This document shows, piece after piece, positions 46,297-55,520 of a stretch of DNA of 64,000 nt. Origin of the DNA: Pseudomonas sp. N3-W (lineage in GTDB: Bacteria > Pseudomonadota > Gammaproteobacteria > Pseudomonadales > Pseudomonadaceae). Both the position numbers and the translations under genes were made by a program. The notes below the pieces were generated by a model. That model was not told where the DNA came from. It saw only the letters and a program-made list of their open reading frames with translations, and did no database searches. The stretch's first letter is position 1. Every line of letters begins with the position of its first letter. Location: contig NZ_CP103965.1 in NCBI RefSeq assembly GCF_024970185.1, positions 2,476,001 through 2,540,000 on the forward strand. The letters run 5' to 3'.

Positions 46297-47223
46297 ATGA
46301 AGACCAAGATCCGTTTTGCCTCACTTGCCTTGTCCCTGATGTTCGCCAGCGGTGCGGCACTCGCCGACATGAAGATCGGCGTCAGCATGTCGCAGTTCGA
46401 CGACACCTGGCTGACCTACCTGCGTGAATCCATGGACCAGAAAGCCAAGTCCTATCCCGATGGCGTCAAGCTGCAGTTCGAAGACGCCCGCAGCGATGTG
46501 GTCAAGCAGCTGAGCCAGGTTGAGAATTTCATCAGCCAGAAGGTCGATGCCATCGTGGTCAATCCGGTGGACACGGCCGCTACCCAGAAAATCACTCAGG
46601 CGGCGGTCAAGGCCGGCATTCCGCTGGTCTACGTCAACCGCCGTCCCGATGACCTGAACCTGCCCAAGGGTGTGGTCACCGTGGCCTCCAATGACGAGGA
46701 GGCCGGCAAAATGCAGATGCAGTACCTGGCCGACAAGATGGGCGGCAAGGGCGATATCGTGATTCTGCTCGGCGACCTGGCCAACAACTCCACCACCAAC
46801 CGCACCAAGGGCGTCAAAGAGGTGCTGAGCCAATACCCGAACATCAAGATCGAGCAAGAGCAGACCGGCATCTGGTTGCGGGATAAAGGCATGACGCTGG
46901 TCAACGACTGGCTGACCCAGGGTCGCAAGTTCGATGCGGTCGTGGCCAACAATGACGAAATGGCGATTGGTGCCGCGATGGCCCTGCAACAGGCCGGTGT
47001 GGACAAGGGCAGTGTGTTGATCGCCGGTGTCGACGGTACGCCTGACGGCTTGAACGCGATCAAGAAAGGCAACATGACGGTCTCGGTGTTCCAGGACGCC
47101 AAGGGCCAGGCTGATGGCTCTATCGACACGGCGGTGAAAATGGCGAAGAACCAACCGGTGGAACAGAACGTCTGGGTGCCGTACCGCCTGATCACGCCGC
47201 AAAACGTCGACACGTTCAAATAG
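46297..47223 (+). CDS. ibpA: Periplasmic inositol-binding protein of the ABC importer
   Basis: A 308-residue class I sugar-binding protein. The signal peptide MKTKIRFASLALSLMFASG... ends near ALA-DMKIG. The mature part has the ribose-binding-like pattern (IGVSMSQFDDTWLTYLRESM, VDAIVVNPVDTAA, ANNDEMAIGAAMALQQAG, IAGVDGTPDGLNAIKKG). Its place between iol enzymes and matching ATPase and permease genes identifies the ligand as inositol, as with Caulobacter IbpA. GGAG lies before the ATG. Confidence 0.9.
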   Translation: MKTKIRFASLALSLMFASGAALADMKIGVSMSQFDDTWLTYLRESMDQKAKSYPDGVKLQFEDARSDVVKQLSQVENFISQKVDAIVVNPVDTAATQKITQAAVKAGIPLVYVNRRPDDLNLPKGVVTVASNDEEAGKMQMQYLADKMGGKGDIVILLGDLANNSTTNRTKGVKEVLSQYPNIKIEQEQTGIWLRDKGMTLVNDWLTQGRKFDAVVANNDEMAIGAAMALQQAGVDKGSVLIAGVDGTPDGLNAIKKGNMTVSVFQDAKGQADGSIDTAVKMAKNQPVEQNVWVPYRLITPQNVDTFK

Positions 47224-47293
47224 CCCGTCCGTTCAATAACAACAATAAGCACGCAAGGTTGCACCTGCGACCTTGCTGATGGAGTACCTGATC

Positions 47294-48859
47294 ATGTTCG
47301 CTTCAGCGACTGCTTCTAGCACCCCGTTGGTGGGTATCCAGCCAACCGCTACACCTGGCGATGAGCCGTACTTGCTGGAGATCGTCAACGTCAGCAAGGG
47401 CTTTCCCGGTGTGGTGGCCTTGTCCGATGTACAGCTGCGCGTGCGCCCCGGTTCCGTACTGGCCCTGATGGGCGAGAACGGCGCGGGCAAATCCACCCTG
47501 ATGAAAATCATCGCCGGCATCTACCAGCCGGACGCCGGCGAACTGCGCCTGCGAGGCAAGAAAGTCACCTTCGACACGCCGCTGGCGGCCTTGCAGGCCG
47601 GTATCGCGATGATTCACCAGGAACTCAACCTGATGCCGCACATGAGCATCGCCGAGAACATCTGGATCGGCCGCGAACAGCTCAACGGCCTGCACATGAT
47701 CGACCACCGGCAAATGCACCGCTGCACCGCCCAACTGCTGGAGCGTCTGCGGATCAACCTTGATCCGGAGGAGCTGGTGGGCAACCTGAGCATCGCCGAA
47801 CGGCAGATGGTCGAGATCGCCAAGGCGGTGTCCTACGACTCCGACATCCTGATCATGGACGAACCGACCTCAGCGATTACCGACAAAGAAGTCGCTCACC
47901 TGTTTTCGATCATTGCCGACCTCAAGAGTCAGGGCAAAGGCATCATCTACATCACCCACAAAATGAACGAAGTGTTTGCCATCGCCGATGAAGTGGCGGT
48001 GTTCCGCGACGGCGCCTACATCGGCTTGCAACGGGCCGACAGCATGGACGGCGACAGTCTGATTTCGATGATGGTGGGGCGTGAACTGAGCCAGTTGTTC
48101 CCGGTGCGCGAAAAGCCGATTGGTGATTTGTTGCTGTCGGTGCGCGACCTGAAACTGGACGGTATTTTCAAAGGCGTGTCGTTCGACCTGCATGCCGGTG
48201 AGATTCTCGGGATTGCCGGGCTGATGGGCTCGGGGCGGACCAACGTCGCCGAAGCGATTTTCGGCATCACCCCCAGCGACGGCGGCGAGATTCGTCTCGA
48301 CGGCCAGGTGGTGCGCATCAGCGATCCGCACATGGCCATTGAAAAGGGCTTCGCCCTGCTGACCGAGGATCGCAAGCTCAGCGGCCTGTTCCCGTGCCTG
48401 TCGGTGCTGGAGAACATGGAGATGGCCGTGCTGCCGCATTACGCCGGTCACGGTTTCATCCAGCAGAAAGCCCTGCGGGTGCTGTGTGAAGACATGTGCA
48501 AGAAGCTGCGGGTGAAAACCCCGTCGCTGGAGCAGTGCATCGACACCCTGTCCGGCGGCAATCAACAGAAAGCCCTGCTGGCGCGCTGGCTGATGACCAA
48601 TCCGCGCATCCTGATCCTCGACGAACCGACCCGTGGCATCGACGTCGGCGCCAAGGCCGAGATCTACCGGCTCATTTCCTACCTGGCCAGCGAAGGCATG
48701 GCGGTGATCATGATTTCCTCGGAACTGCCGGAAGTGCTGGGCATGAGCGACCGGGTGATGGTCATGCACGAGGGCGACCTGATGGGCACCCTCGACCGCA
48801 GTGAAGCGACCCAGGAACGGGTGATGCAACTGGCCTCGGGCATGTCCGCGGTTCACTAA
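47294..48859 (+). CDS. iatA: Inositol ABC importer ATPase, double nucleotide-binding domains
   Basis: A 521-residue sugar-type ATPase with two ABC domains. The first has Walker [13 protein letters not shown] and signature [13 protein letters not shown] with Walker [11 protein letters not shown]. The second has the degenerate P-loop [15 protein letters not shown], signature [15 protein letters not shown] and [12 protein letters not shown]. This RbsA/MglA arrangement matches monosaccharide importers. The ATG at 47294 has GGAG nine bases upstream. It acts with the adjacent binding protein and permease. Confidence 0.92.
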   Translation: MFASATASSTPLVGIQPTATPGDEPYLLEIVNVSKGFPGVVALSDVQLRVRPGSVLALMGENGAGKSTLMKIIAGIYQPDAGELRLRGKKVTFDTPLAALQAGIAMIHQELNLMPHMSIAENIWIGREQLNGLHMIDHRQMHRCTAQLLERLRINLDPEELVGNLSIAERQMVEIAKAVSYDSDILIMDEPTSAITDKEVAHLFSIIADLKSQGKGIIYITHKMNEVFAIADEVAVFRDGAYIGLQRADSMDGDSLISMMVGRELSQLFPVREKPIGDLLLSVRDLKLDGIFKGVSFDLHAGEILGIAGLMGSGRTNVAEAIFGITPSDGGEIRLDGQVVRISDPHMAIEKGFALLTEDRKLSGLFPCLSVLENMEMAVLPHYAGHGFIQQKALRVLCEDMCKKLRVKTPSLEQCIDTLSGGNQQKALLARWLMTNPRILILDEPTRGIDVGAKAEIYRLISYLASEGMAVIMISSELPEVLGMSDRVMVMHEGDLMGTLDRSEATQERVMQLASGMSAVH

Positions 48860-48916
48860 TTGATGTCGGCGGTGGCTGCGGCTCTCGCCAGTGACGCAAC
48901 AGAAGGGTGAGTGGTT

Positions 48917-49939
48917 ATGAACGCGATACTGGAAAACAAGCCGGCAACGGCACCGGTCAAGCATCGTCGGCGCTTTCCGACCGAGTTGAGTATTTTCCTG
49001 GTGCTGATCGGCATCGGTCTGGTCTTTGAAGTGTTTGGCTGGATCGTCCGCGACCAGAGCTTCCTGATGAACTCCCAGCGTCTGGTGCTGATGATTTTGC
49101 AGGTGTCGATCATCGGCCTGCTGGCCATCGGCGTGACCCAGGTGATCATCACCACCGGCATCGACCTGTCGTCCGGTTCGGTGCTGGCGTTGTCGGCGAT
49201 GATTGCCGCCAGCCTGGCGCAGACCTCGGACTTCGCTCGGGCGGTGTTTCCGTCGCTGACCGATTTGCCGGTGTGGATTCCGGTGATTGCCGGGCTTGGG
49301 GTCGGGCTGCTGGCGGGGGCGATCAACGGCAGCATTATCGCGGTCACCGGCATCCCGCCGTTCATTGCCACCCTCGGCATGATGGTCTCGGCCCGTGGCC
49401 TGGCGCGCTATTACACCGAAGGCCAGCCAGTGAGCATGCTTTCCGATTCCTACACCGCCATCGGCCATGGCGCGATGCCGGTGGTGATTTTCCTGGTAGT
49501 GGCGGTGATTTTCCACATCGCCCTGCGTTACACCAAATACGGCAAGTATACCTATGCCATCGGCGGCAACATGCAGGCGGCGCGTACTTCGGGGATCAAC
49601 GTCAAACGCCATCTGGTGATCGTCTACAGCATCGCCGGGTTGCTCGCAGGGCTGGCCGGGGTAGTGGCTTCGGCCCGTGCCGCGACCGGGCAGGCGGGGA
49701 TGGGCATGTCCTATGAGCTGGACGCGATTGCCGCAGCGGTCATCGGCGGCACCAGCCTGGCAGGCGGAGTGGGGCGGATTACCGGAACAGTGATTGGCGC
49801 ACTGATTCTCGGGGTGATGGCCAGCGGTTTCACCTTTGTCGGGGTCGATGCCTACATTCAGGACATCATCAAAGGGCTGATCATTGTGGTGGCGGTGGTC
49901 ATCGACCAGTACCGCAACAAGCGCAAACTCAAGCGCTGA
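48917..49939 (+). CDS. iatP: Inositol ABC importer permease
   Basis: A 340-residue RbsC-type inner-membrane permease with 8-10 hydrophobic segments. Conserved stretches are VTQVIITTGIDLSSGSVLAL, GAINGSIIAVTGIPPFIATL, and AIGGNMQAARTSGINV followed by GTSLAGGVGRITGTVIGALI. The ATG at 48917 is nine bases after AAGGG; a GTG at 48911 is too close. It is the last gene of the locus, followed by a terminator-like hairpin. Confidence 0.92.
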   Translation: MNAILENKPATAPVKHRRRFPTELSIFLVLIGIGLVFEVFGWIVRDQSFLMNSQRLVLMILQVSIIGLLAIGVTQVIITTGIDLSSGSVLALSAMIAASLAQTSDFARAVFPSLTDLPVWIPVIAGLGVGLLAGAINGSIIAVTGIPPFIATLGMMVSARGLARYYTEGQPVSMLSDSYTAIGHGAMPVVIFLVVAVIFHIALRYTKYGKYTYAIGGNMQAARTSGINVKRHLVIVYSIAGLLAGLAGVVASARAATGQAGMGMSYELDAIAAAVIGGTSLAGGVGRITGTVIGALILGVMASGFTFVGVDAYIQDIIKGLIIVVAVVIDQYRNKRKLKR

Positions 49940-50265
49940 ACCCGCTCGAAACCGTCGAATGCGCCACGCCTGATCTGCGTGGCGCAGCCGTTTGTCTTCT
50001 ATATAAAGCCGCTGGATGGAATTCTTTGCTATAAACGCACTCCGATGACCGCCCCAAAGGCTGCCATGAAGCACTTTGCAGGCGTTGTCGGACAAATTCG
50101 CTGTCTTTTCAGTTGCTGAGGCCTCAAGTCGGCCTTAGACTGCCGCCCCTCGTAAATTGAGTGCCGGGTGGCGCTTGGAATAAATGGCGCCTTGCGACGG
50201 ACGACCGAGGTCCGCCGGAACGCTCCCTAATTCGCCTTAATGCACGTTTTTTTATAGAGATATCA
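49940..50265. other. Intergenic region before the DksA paralogue
   Basis: A 326-base gap. It begins with the hairpin at 49960-49986. The rest holds the promoter and leader of the DksA-like gene, with several short GC-rich dyads (CGACGGACGACCGAGGTCCG near 50197) in the leader but no gene. Confidence 0.5.
49960..49986 (+). terminator. Probable terminator of the inositol operon
   Basis: Perfect 10-base arms TGCGCCACGC and GCGTGGCGCA around a 7-base loop, followed by a modest T-containing tail (GCCGTTTGTCTTCT), 20 bases after the permease stop. Confidence 0.7.
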
Positions 50266-50670
50266 ATGACAAAGGACAAGTTGCTGGCCATGCCGGCGGA
50301 TGACTACATGAATGCCGAGCAACATGCTTTTTTCTCCGAGCTGTTGCAGAACATGAAAGTCGAAACCCACGAGCGCATCGAGCAGAACCGCATCGCCATC
50401 GAAAGCCTGGACACCCCGGCCGATCCGGCGGACGCGGCTTCTGTTGAAGAAGAGCGCACCTGGCTGGTCAACGCGATCGATCGCGACCAGCGCATGCTGC
50501 CTCAGCTGGAACAGGCTCTGGAACGCATCAAGGAAGACAGCTTTGGCTGGTGCGACGACAGCGGCGAGGCGATTGGCCTCAAGCGCCTGCTGATCAGCCC
50601 GACCACCAAGTACTGCATCGAAGCTCAAGAGCGTCACGAGCAGATCGACAAGCACCAGCGTCAGGCCTGA
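50266..50670 (+). CDS. DksA/TraR family protein with an incomplete zinc finger
   Basis: A 134-residue RNA-polymerase secondary-channel factor. The coiled-coil tip keeps the Asp-x-x-Asp-x-Ala motif (DPADAA, Asp53, Asp56, Ala58). The globular part FGWCDDSGEAIGLKRLL...YCIEAQERHE keeps only two of the four zinc cysteines (Cys96 and Cys117); the other two positions are Ser99 and Ala120. This resembles the zinc-independent DksA2 of P. aeruginosa, which substitutes for DksA under zinc starvation. The ATG at 50266 follows AGAGAT. No zinc-uptake genes are adjacent. Confidence 0.85.
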   Translation: MTKDKLLAMPADDYMNAEQHAFFSELLQNMKVETHERIEQNRIAIESLDTPADPADAASVEEERTWLVNAIDRDQRMLPQLEQALERIKEDSFGWCDDSGEAIGLKRLLISPTTKYCIEAQERHEQIDKHQRQA

Positions 50671-50706
50671 TTCCGCGAGGCGCCCCACTGGATGTGGGTG
50701 CCTTGA

Positions 50707-50771
50707 AAAGATCGCAGCCTGCGCCAGCTCCTACACCGATCCCGTAGGAGCTGGCGCAGGCTGCGATCTTT
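50707..50771. repeat. Long perfect inverted repeat (GTAGGAGCTGGCGCAGGCTG family)
   Basis: Two 28-base arms (50707-50734 and 50744-50771) are perfectly complementary around a 9-base loop. The arm reads AAAGATCGCAGCCTGCGCC then AGCTCCTAC. It is a different repeat family from the REP doublets, and the outer AAA/TTT edges make it able to terminate in both directions. A degenerate copy lies near 26280. Confidence 0.85.
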
Positions 50772-50910
50772 GTTTTCTGCCGTCCGCGATTCCCCGGCAC
50801 TTCCATTGACCTGCTTCATTGACCTGCTTCAACGTTCACGACCAACGGACCATGGATAATGGCGTTGTAGTGGCGTTTAATGCAGCCACAACAATGAGAA
50901 GTCGCATGGG

Positions 50911-52524
50911 ATGACGAAGATGACAAGAGACGGATCTCTGGTCGGGCCAGTGCCTGCACCAGTGCTTATGCCGAAGAACATGTGGCTGACGCCGACCCTG
51001 CAAAGCATCGCCCTGATGCTCCTGCTCTGCGCCATGGCCGTGTGGGGCTGGTCGTTTTACCTTGGCCTGCCGCTGGCGGTACTGATTGTCTGGCTGCCGC
51101 GCCTGCGCTCCAGAGCACTTCCCGACACAACACCTGAGATTAACGGCAACGCCATTGCCGAGCTGACCCGCGATCTTTCCTACACCACCAGTCATAACGC
51201 ACTGTCCGCCGCAGGCGTGGCGTTTGCCGTCAAGCAACTGGCCGAGAAGCTGCAATCGCAACTCGATGCTGCCAATCGCATTGTCAGTAATGCCGAAGTG
51301 ATGATCACCACCGAGCGCGTCACGTCGAACCTCAGTCGCGAGGCCCTGAGTGCTGCCAGCGAAGCGCATCAAAGCAGCGCGGCGGGGCGTACCGAACTGG
51401 TCGAATCCATTACACGCATGCACCAGCTCAGCCAGCGCGCCAGTGCCAGTCGCCAATTGATCGAAGCCCTGAGCCTGCGCAGTGATGATATCCAGCGCGT
51501 GACGCTGGTGATCCAGTCTATCGCCAGCCAGACCAATCTGCTCGCGCTCAACGCCGCCATCGAAGCGGCCAGGGCAGGGGAATATGGGCGCGGTTTCGCG
51601 GTGGTGGCGGATGAAGTACGGGGTCTGGCGGCCCGCACGGCGTCGGCCACCGGTGAGGTCGGCGAGATGGTCACCGATATCCAGCAACATACGGCGCAAG
51701 TGGTCGAGCAGATCCGCCAACTGTCCAGTGACCTGGACATCGGTGTGCGGCAGGTGGAACACACCGGCCAGCATCTGGACAACATCGCCCGGTTGGCGGC
51801 GGGCGTGGAAAACCAGGTCGGCGAAATCGCCCGGGGCGCGGACACCAATCGCGAGCAACTTGACGGCCTGTTCCACGCCATCGAACAGATGCGCAGCGAT
51901 CTGGCGATCAGCGATCAACAGACCCAGCGCCTGGCCCAGACCGCCGTGCAGATGGAAGGCCAGGCCGAAACCATCAGCGAACGTCTGGCGCAAGTTGGCC
52001 TGGATGAGTATCACCAGCGGATTTACGACCTGGCCCGCGAAGGCGCGAGTCAGATAACGGCGCGCTTTGAAGCGGATATCGATCAGGGCCGAGTCAGCCT
52101 CGACGATCTGTTTGACCGTCATTACCAGGCGATACCCAATACCAGCCCGGCCAAATTCCAGACCCGCTTCGACCGCTACACCGATCAGGTCCTGCCGGCG
52201 ATTCAGGAACCATTGCTGCAGCGTCATGAGGGGCTGGTATTCGCCATCGCCTGCACCCAGCAGGGTTATGTGCCAACGCATAACAACGCATTCAGCCAGC
52301 CGCTGACCGGCGATGTGCAGGTCGATACCGTGCACAGCCGCACCAAGCGCAAATTCGCCGACCGCACCGGCATCCGCTGTGGCAGCCACCAGCAACCGGT
52401 GCTGTTGCAAACCTACACCCGCGATACCGGCGAATTGATGCACGACTTGTCGGTGCCGATCATGCTTAAGGGCCGGCATTGGGGTGGTTTACGCCTGGGT
52501 TACAAGCCGCAGGAGCCGCGTTGA
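50911..52524 (+). CDS. Methyl-accepting chemotaxis-type protein with C-terminal sensor-like extension
   Basis: A 537-residue protein. Two close hydrophobic stretches (about residues 29-65) form a membrane hairpin with almost no periplasmic part. The signalling hairpin is at about 200-245 ([33 protein letters not shown]). After the coiled coil, about 150 further residues (from [20 protein letters not shown] to the end, including [19 protein letters not shown]) form a cytoplasmic domain with a Cache/PAS-like feel. The order, signalling domain before sensor, is the reverse of classical chemoreceptors. It probably senses an internal cue. Two nearby ATGs (50911 and 50920) are possible starts. Confidence 0.82.
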   Translation: MTKMTRDGSLVGPVPAPVLMPKNMWLTPTLQSIALMLLLCAMAVWGWSFYLGLPLAVLIVWLPRLRSRALPDTTPEINGNAIAELTRDLSYTTSHNALSAAGVAFAVKQLAEKLQSQLDAANRIVSNAEVMITTERVTSNLSREALSAASEAHQSSAAGRTELVESITRMHQLSQRASASRQLIEALSLRSDDIQRVTLVIQSIASQTNLLALNAAIEAARAGEYGRGFAVVADEVRGLAARTASATGEVGEMVTDIQQHTAQVVEQIRQLSSDLDIGVRQVEHTGQHLDNIARLAAGVENQVGEIARGADTNREQLDGLFHAIEQMRSDLAISDQQTQRLAQTAVQMEGQAETISERLAQVGLDEYHQRIYDLAREGASQITARFEADIDQGRVSLDDLFDRHYQAIPNTSPAKFQTRFDRYTDQVLPAIQEPLLQRHEGLVFAIACTQQGYVPTHNNAFSQPLTGDVQVDTVHSRTKRKFADRTGIRCGSHQQPVLLQTYTRDTGELMHDLSVPIMLKGRHWGGLRLGYKPQEPR

Positions 52525-52642
52525 GCCTCTGATTGTTACGCGTTGTGCAACTAAGCTGTGCACAGCGCTCGCTGTTTCCTCTCGAATCAACTCATTACTA
52601 TGCCTAGATAGTTAGGCAGCTAATGAAGTTGGAGAGGTGAGC

Positions 52643-52867
52643 ATGCAAGGCAAAGTCGATGTTGCGGTGATGATTGGCAGCGGCGTGCCCGCCAGTTTGC
52701 GGGTGATGGGGCGCAGTGTCTGCTGGGTAGTGCTGCTCAATGGCGAACGCCGGGGGACGGCGTTCGCCAGTCGTGATGAAGCCGAAGAATGCAGGGCTGC
52801 CTGGCTGGCGCAACTGAGTGTGCAAGAAACAGCACAACCTTTGTGGGAGCGAGCTTGCTGGCGATAG
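52643..52867 (+). CDS. Small hypothetical protein ending inside a REP element
   Basis: A 74-residue protein starting MQGKVDVAVMIGSGVPASLR, with strands and a short helix (SRDEAEECRAAWLAQL) but no known motif. GAGAGG lies eight bases before the ATG. Its last nine codons (PLWERACWR) and stop come from the REP sequence at 52841-52933, so the repeat appears to have replaced the original 3' end. Confidence 0.65.
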   Translation: MQGKVDVAVMIGSGVPASLRVMGRSVCWVVLLNGERRGTAFASRDEAEECRAAWLAQLSVQETAQPLWERACWR

Positions 52868-52933
52868 CGCTCGGTCTGACAAGCGTTGATGTGAATGTCA
52901 TGGCACCTTCGCCAGCAGGCTCGCTCCCACAGT
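52841..52933. repeat. REP doublet
   Basis: Facing cores TTTGTGGGAGCGAGCTTGCT and AGCAGGCTCGCTCCCACAGT between convergent genes. Its left half is read as the C-terminus of the small protein at 52643-52867. Confidence 0.8.
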
Positions 52934-52935
52934 GG

Positions 52936-53175
52936 TCAATGAGCCTGGTGCATGCGCAGGTTCAACTCATCGACCACTCGCGCCCAGTCGGCATCTTCGC
53001 GCAGTTGTTCTTTCAGGAACGCAGACTGTTGCGGGGTCCAGAAATCGGCGTCGATCAGTTTCTTGTCGTCAGCCAGCGGGGAATGGCTGGCGATGAAATC
53101 GTCGATGGCTTTGTCGCTGGAGTCCAGGCCGAGCTGGTCGAACAGGCCTTTCAAATCGTGGGTGGGCGAATCCAT
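52936..53175 (-). CDS. DUF2789 family protein
   Basis: A 79-residue soluble protein that begins MDSPTHDLKGLFDQLGLDSS and contains FIASHSPLADDKKLIDADFW and FLKEQLREDADWARVVDEL, the DUF2789 pattern. AAGGAG lies six bases before the ATG at 53175. No function is known to me. It appears monocistronic and ends at a REP doublet. Confidence 0.87.
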   Translation of the reverse strand: MDSPTHDLKGLFDQLGLDSSDKAIDDFIASHSPLADDKKLIDADFWTPQQSAFLKEQLREDADWARVVDELNLRMHQAH

Positions 53176-53507
53176 CTTCATCTCCTTGCTGGTTGAGTCG
53201 CGGCAACTGCGCACGCGTCAGTGCAGTGTCATTGCATCTGAGAGGGCCGCGCGCCAAGAGTTCGATATGGGTTGGCGGGCGTTGCGGAATCGGATAAATG
53301 ATGGCAAAGGGCTATTGCCTATCGGCGCTCTGCGGATTACGATGCCGCCGCGTTTCTGGCGTCATCAAGCCGCCGCTCAAAGAGTCACTACACGGATGTC
53401 ATCGATGTTCACTGCGCAGGTGCCCGGCCTGATGCTGATCCTCCCGTCCCTTGTGCGATTTCTTCGAGCCGACGCTCCCCCGATCCCGCATCAAAAGGAT
53501 GTAAGCA
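53176..53507. other. Divergent promoter region without genes
   Basis: A 332-base gap between the DUF2789 start and the first lipoprotein gene. It should carry promoters in both directions. I see no repeat, RNA gene or credible open frame; frames that cross it overlap the antisense of DUF2789. Confidence 0.5.
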
Positions 53508-54140
53508 GTGAAGCGTCTTGTTTATCTGGCTGTCATCGCCCTCGGCCTGTCGCTGACCGGTTGTGTATCGTTTACGCCGCTCGGCCCCATTGGCGACCCT
53601 CTGAGTAGCGCTCCCACTACACTCCAGCGCAGTGCCGAGATCAGTGACGTGGTGATTTCCGCGCCGAATCTGGACAGCAATGTGCGCAGCAACGGCAGCA
53701 AGCAGTTGACCGAACAGATCAGCCGCTATGTCGATAAAAGCGACTATTTCAAGCGCACCGTGGTGTTCCCGGCGAAGGCCGGCGATGACGACGTGGTGCT
53801 CAAGTTCAACCTGACCTCGCTGGCCGGCAAACGCACCATGCACCCGGCTTACCTGCCAGGCGCCTTGCTGACGCTGACCATTTGGATCTGGGTTGACGGA
53901 CCGATCTACATCGACAAGTACGATCTGGCCGGTGAGCTGATCATCGAAGACCGCCAGGGCAAACAACTGGCCCGTTCGGTCGAACAGGTCAAGCTCGACA
54001 AGAATGTCGGCATGTGGAACTCCGATTACCTCAACACCCGTCTTGGCTCGACCCAATTGCGCAACCTGGTTGCGCAACTGCTGGCCAGCGCCACCCCACA
54101 ATTGCGTACTCCGTCAAAGGAACTGGCTGCTCATGAATAA
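53508..54140 (+). CDS. Lipoprotein of unknown function, first of a pair
   Basis: A 210-residue lipoprotein with signal MKRLVYLAVIALGLSLTGC, with the lipidated Cys at position 19. The mature part is beta-rich with ISDVVISAPNLDSNVRSNG, KSDYFKRTVVFPAKAGDDDV and a hydrophobic stretch ALLTLTIWIWVDGPIY, then a C-terminal helix. It starts with GTG at 53508, seven bases after AAAAGGA. Its stop overlaps the start of the second lipoprotein by eight bases. I do not recognise the family. A cell-envelope role is likely from the lipobox only. Confidence 0.83.
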   Translation: MKRLVYLAVIALGLSLTGCVSFTPLGPIGDPLSSAPTTLQRSAEISDVVISAPNLDSNVRSNGSKQLTEQISRYVDKSDYFKRTVVFPAKAGDDDVVLKFNLTSLAGKRTMHPAYLPGALLTLTIWIWVDGPIYIDKYDLAGELIIEDRQGKQLARSVEQVKLDKNVGMWNSDYLNTRLGSTQLRNLVAQLLASATPQLRTPSKELAAHE

Positions 54141-54711
54141 ATACCTTGTTGTGTTGCTGATGCTGTCCAGCAGCACCCTGACCGGCTGCATTTCCTACTC
54201 CCGGCACGATTTGCCACCGGTGGATCAGTGGCCACCGGCCCAGGCCCGTCAGGACAAGCCCAGCGCCTATCTGCACGTGAGCACCCTGTATCAGTTCAAC
54301 GGTGAGTTGTCGGGCGGGCCTGGCAATACCGATGCGGTACAAAAAAGCATGCTGGAAACGTTCAAGGAGTCCGGGCAGTTCAAAAATGTGACCACCGACA
54401 AGGTGGACTCCAGCCTTTACGTCACCAGCACCCTGACCAACAACGAACAGGGCAGCGTGGTCAGTGCGTGGCTGACCGGCTTTACCTTGTTTGTGATTCC
54501 GACCACGTTCAGCAACACTTTCACCCTGGAAACCGTGTTCAAGGACCATGATGGCAATGTGTTGGGCAAGATCGTCAAGAAAGAGAACACCCGCACCTGG
54601 ATGCAGATCCTGCTGGTGGTCGGCGCGCCGTTCAGTGAGCGCGGCGACGGGCTGCTCAAGCACCTGACCCAGAGCACGCTGGATGAAGCGGTGAAGCGTA
54701 AGTTGATCTGA
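54133..54711 (+). CDS. Lipoprotein of unknown function, second of a pair
   Basis: A 192-residue lipoprotein, MNKYLVVLLMLSSSTLTGC, with the lipidated Cys at position 19. The mature part contains TDAVQKSMLETFKESGQFKN, SSLYVTSTLTNNEQGSV, a hydrophobic stretch WLTGFTLFVIPTTFSNTF and a C-terminal amphipathic helix. It has the same layout as its partner (beta-rich, one internal hydrophobic stretch), so the pair may be distant relatives acting together in the envelope. The eight-base overlap indicates translational coupling. Confidence 0.83.
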   Translation: MNKYLVVLLMLSSSTLTGCISYSRHDLPPVDQWPPAQARQDKPSAYLHVSTLYQFNGELSGGPGNTDAVQKSMLETFKESGQFKNVTTDKVDSSLYVTSTLTNNEQGSVVSAWLTGFTLFVIPTTFSNTFTLETVFKDHDGNVLGKIVKKENTRTWMQILLVVGAPFSERGDGLLKHLTQSTLDEAVKRKLI

Positions 54712-54790
54712 CAGAATTTACCGTGCCATTGACGCGGTCCCTGTAGGCGCAGGTGCAGATTCGGTGACAGGTTTCTGGCCGGATATTGCA

Positions 54791-55183
54791 TCACGCCGAC
54801 GTATCAACCATCCCCATCACACTGTTCTCGGCCAGAAACAGCGCGCTGCTGGCCATCGTCAATGCACTGCTGGCGGCCAGCACTTGCGCCCTGGCCGAGG
54901 CGATGGCGATGGCGCGCCCGGCTTCAGAGCGGGCGCGAGCATTCTTGACCTGCCCCAGGCGGGCATTGGCTCGCCGCAACTTCTGCTGAAGTTGCTCGAT
55001 CTGCTGTTTCAATTGTTTGATGCGTTTCGCGCGGCTTTTCGCGACGCTGTCGGGTGGCTGCGCGCTCGCCAATCCGAAACCGGTATTCAGAGTGGTCGAG
55101 TCGTCATCGGTTGGTTGCGGGCTGTAACGTACGCTTTGCGGAGCCGGTGCCAGGGAGGCAGGTGGGTTCAAGTCGATCATCAT
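54791..55183 (-). CDS. Hypothetical coiled-coil protein
   Basis: A 130-residue protein with a disordered, Pro/Ser/Thr-rich first 45 residues and then a strong coiled coil (AKRIKQLKQQIEQLQQKLRR and following). The C-terminal third is alanine-rich (SARAQVLAASSALTMASSAL). Tandem ATGs at 55183 and 55180 follow AAGAG. No family is recognised. It is followed on the plus-strand side by the lipoprotein pair in convergent orientation. Confidence 0.72.
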   Translation of the reverse strand: MMIDLNPPASLAPAPQSVRYSPQPTDDDSTTLNTGFGLASAQPPDSVAKSRAKRIKQLKQQIEQLQQKLRRANARLGQVKNARARSEAGRAIAIASARAQVLAASSALTMASSALFLAENSVMGMVDTSA

Positions 55184-55255
55184 GATGCTCTTAAACGGAT
55201 TCTCACCTTTGTATCGGTCGCACTGGCTGTTCCTTGAAGGGGGCGAGTTTTTTGC

Positions 55256-55486
55256 TCAGGCTTTCAAGGCCCCGTCGTCCACGGCCAGCTTCAGGGCTTT
55301 GGCGGCTTCCTGGGCGGCGACTGTTGCCACGTCCGCGGTTTTGAACCAGCGGTCCTTTTCCACCTGGTGATAGGTTACGGTGGTCAGGGGCGGCTTGGCG
55401 CGCATCACGATGACAGCCTGGAATTCGCCTTCGACTTCTCTGGCTTCGCCGCGGATAAAAAATTCGCCAATATCAAATTCCGTCAC
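55256..55486 (-). CDS. Hypothetical small protein
   Basis: A 76-residue soluble protein starting with GTG (MTEFDIGEFFIRGEAREVEG), with the beta-strand pattern FQAVIVMRAKPPLTTVTYHQ and a C-terminal helix VATVAAQEAAKALKLAV. AAGGGAAGG lies eight bases before the GTG. It is one of several small genes of unknown function here. A perfect hairpin at 55521-55550 lies 35 bases upstream. Confidence 0.68.
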   Translation of the reverse strand: MTEFDIGEFFIRGEAREVEGEFQAVIVMRAKPPLTTVTYHQVEKDRWFKTADVATVAAQEAAKALKLAVDDGALKA

Positions 55487-55520
55487 GTAGCAGCCTTCCC
55501 TTGGTAATGGTTGGTTGTGG

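Noticed and set aside
47870..50095. Long minus-strand open frame opposite the ATPase and permease genes (about 740 codons)
   Set aside because: It lies antisense to two well-supported ABC genes, is rich in His, Arg and Gln with no domain, and is what high third-position GC produces on the opposite strand.
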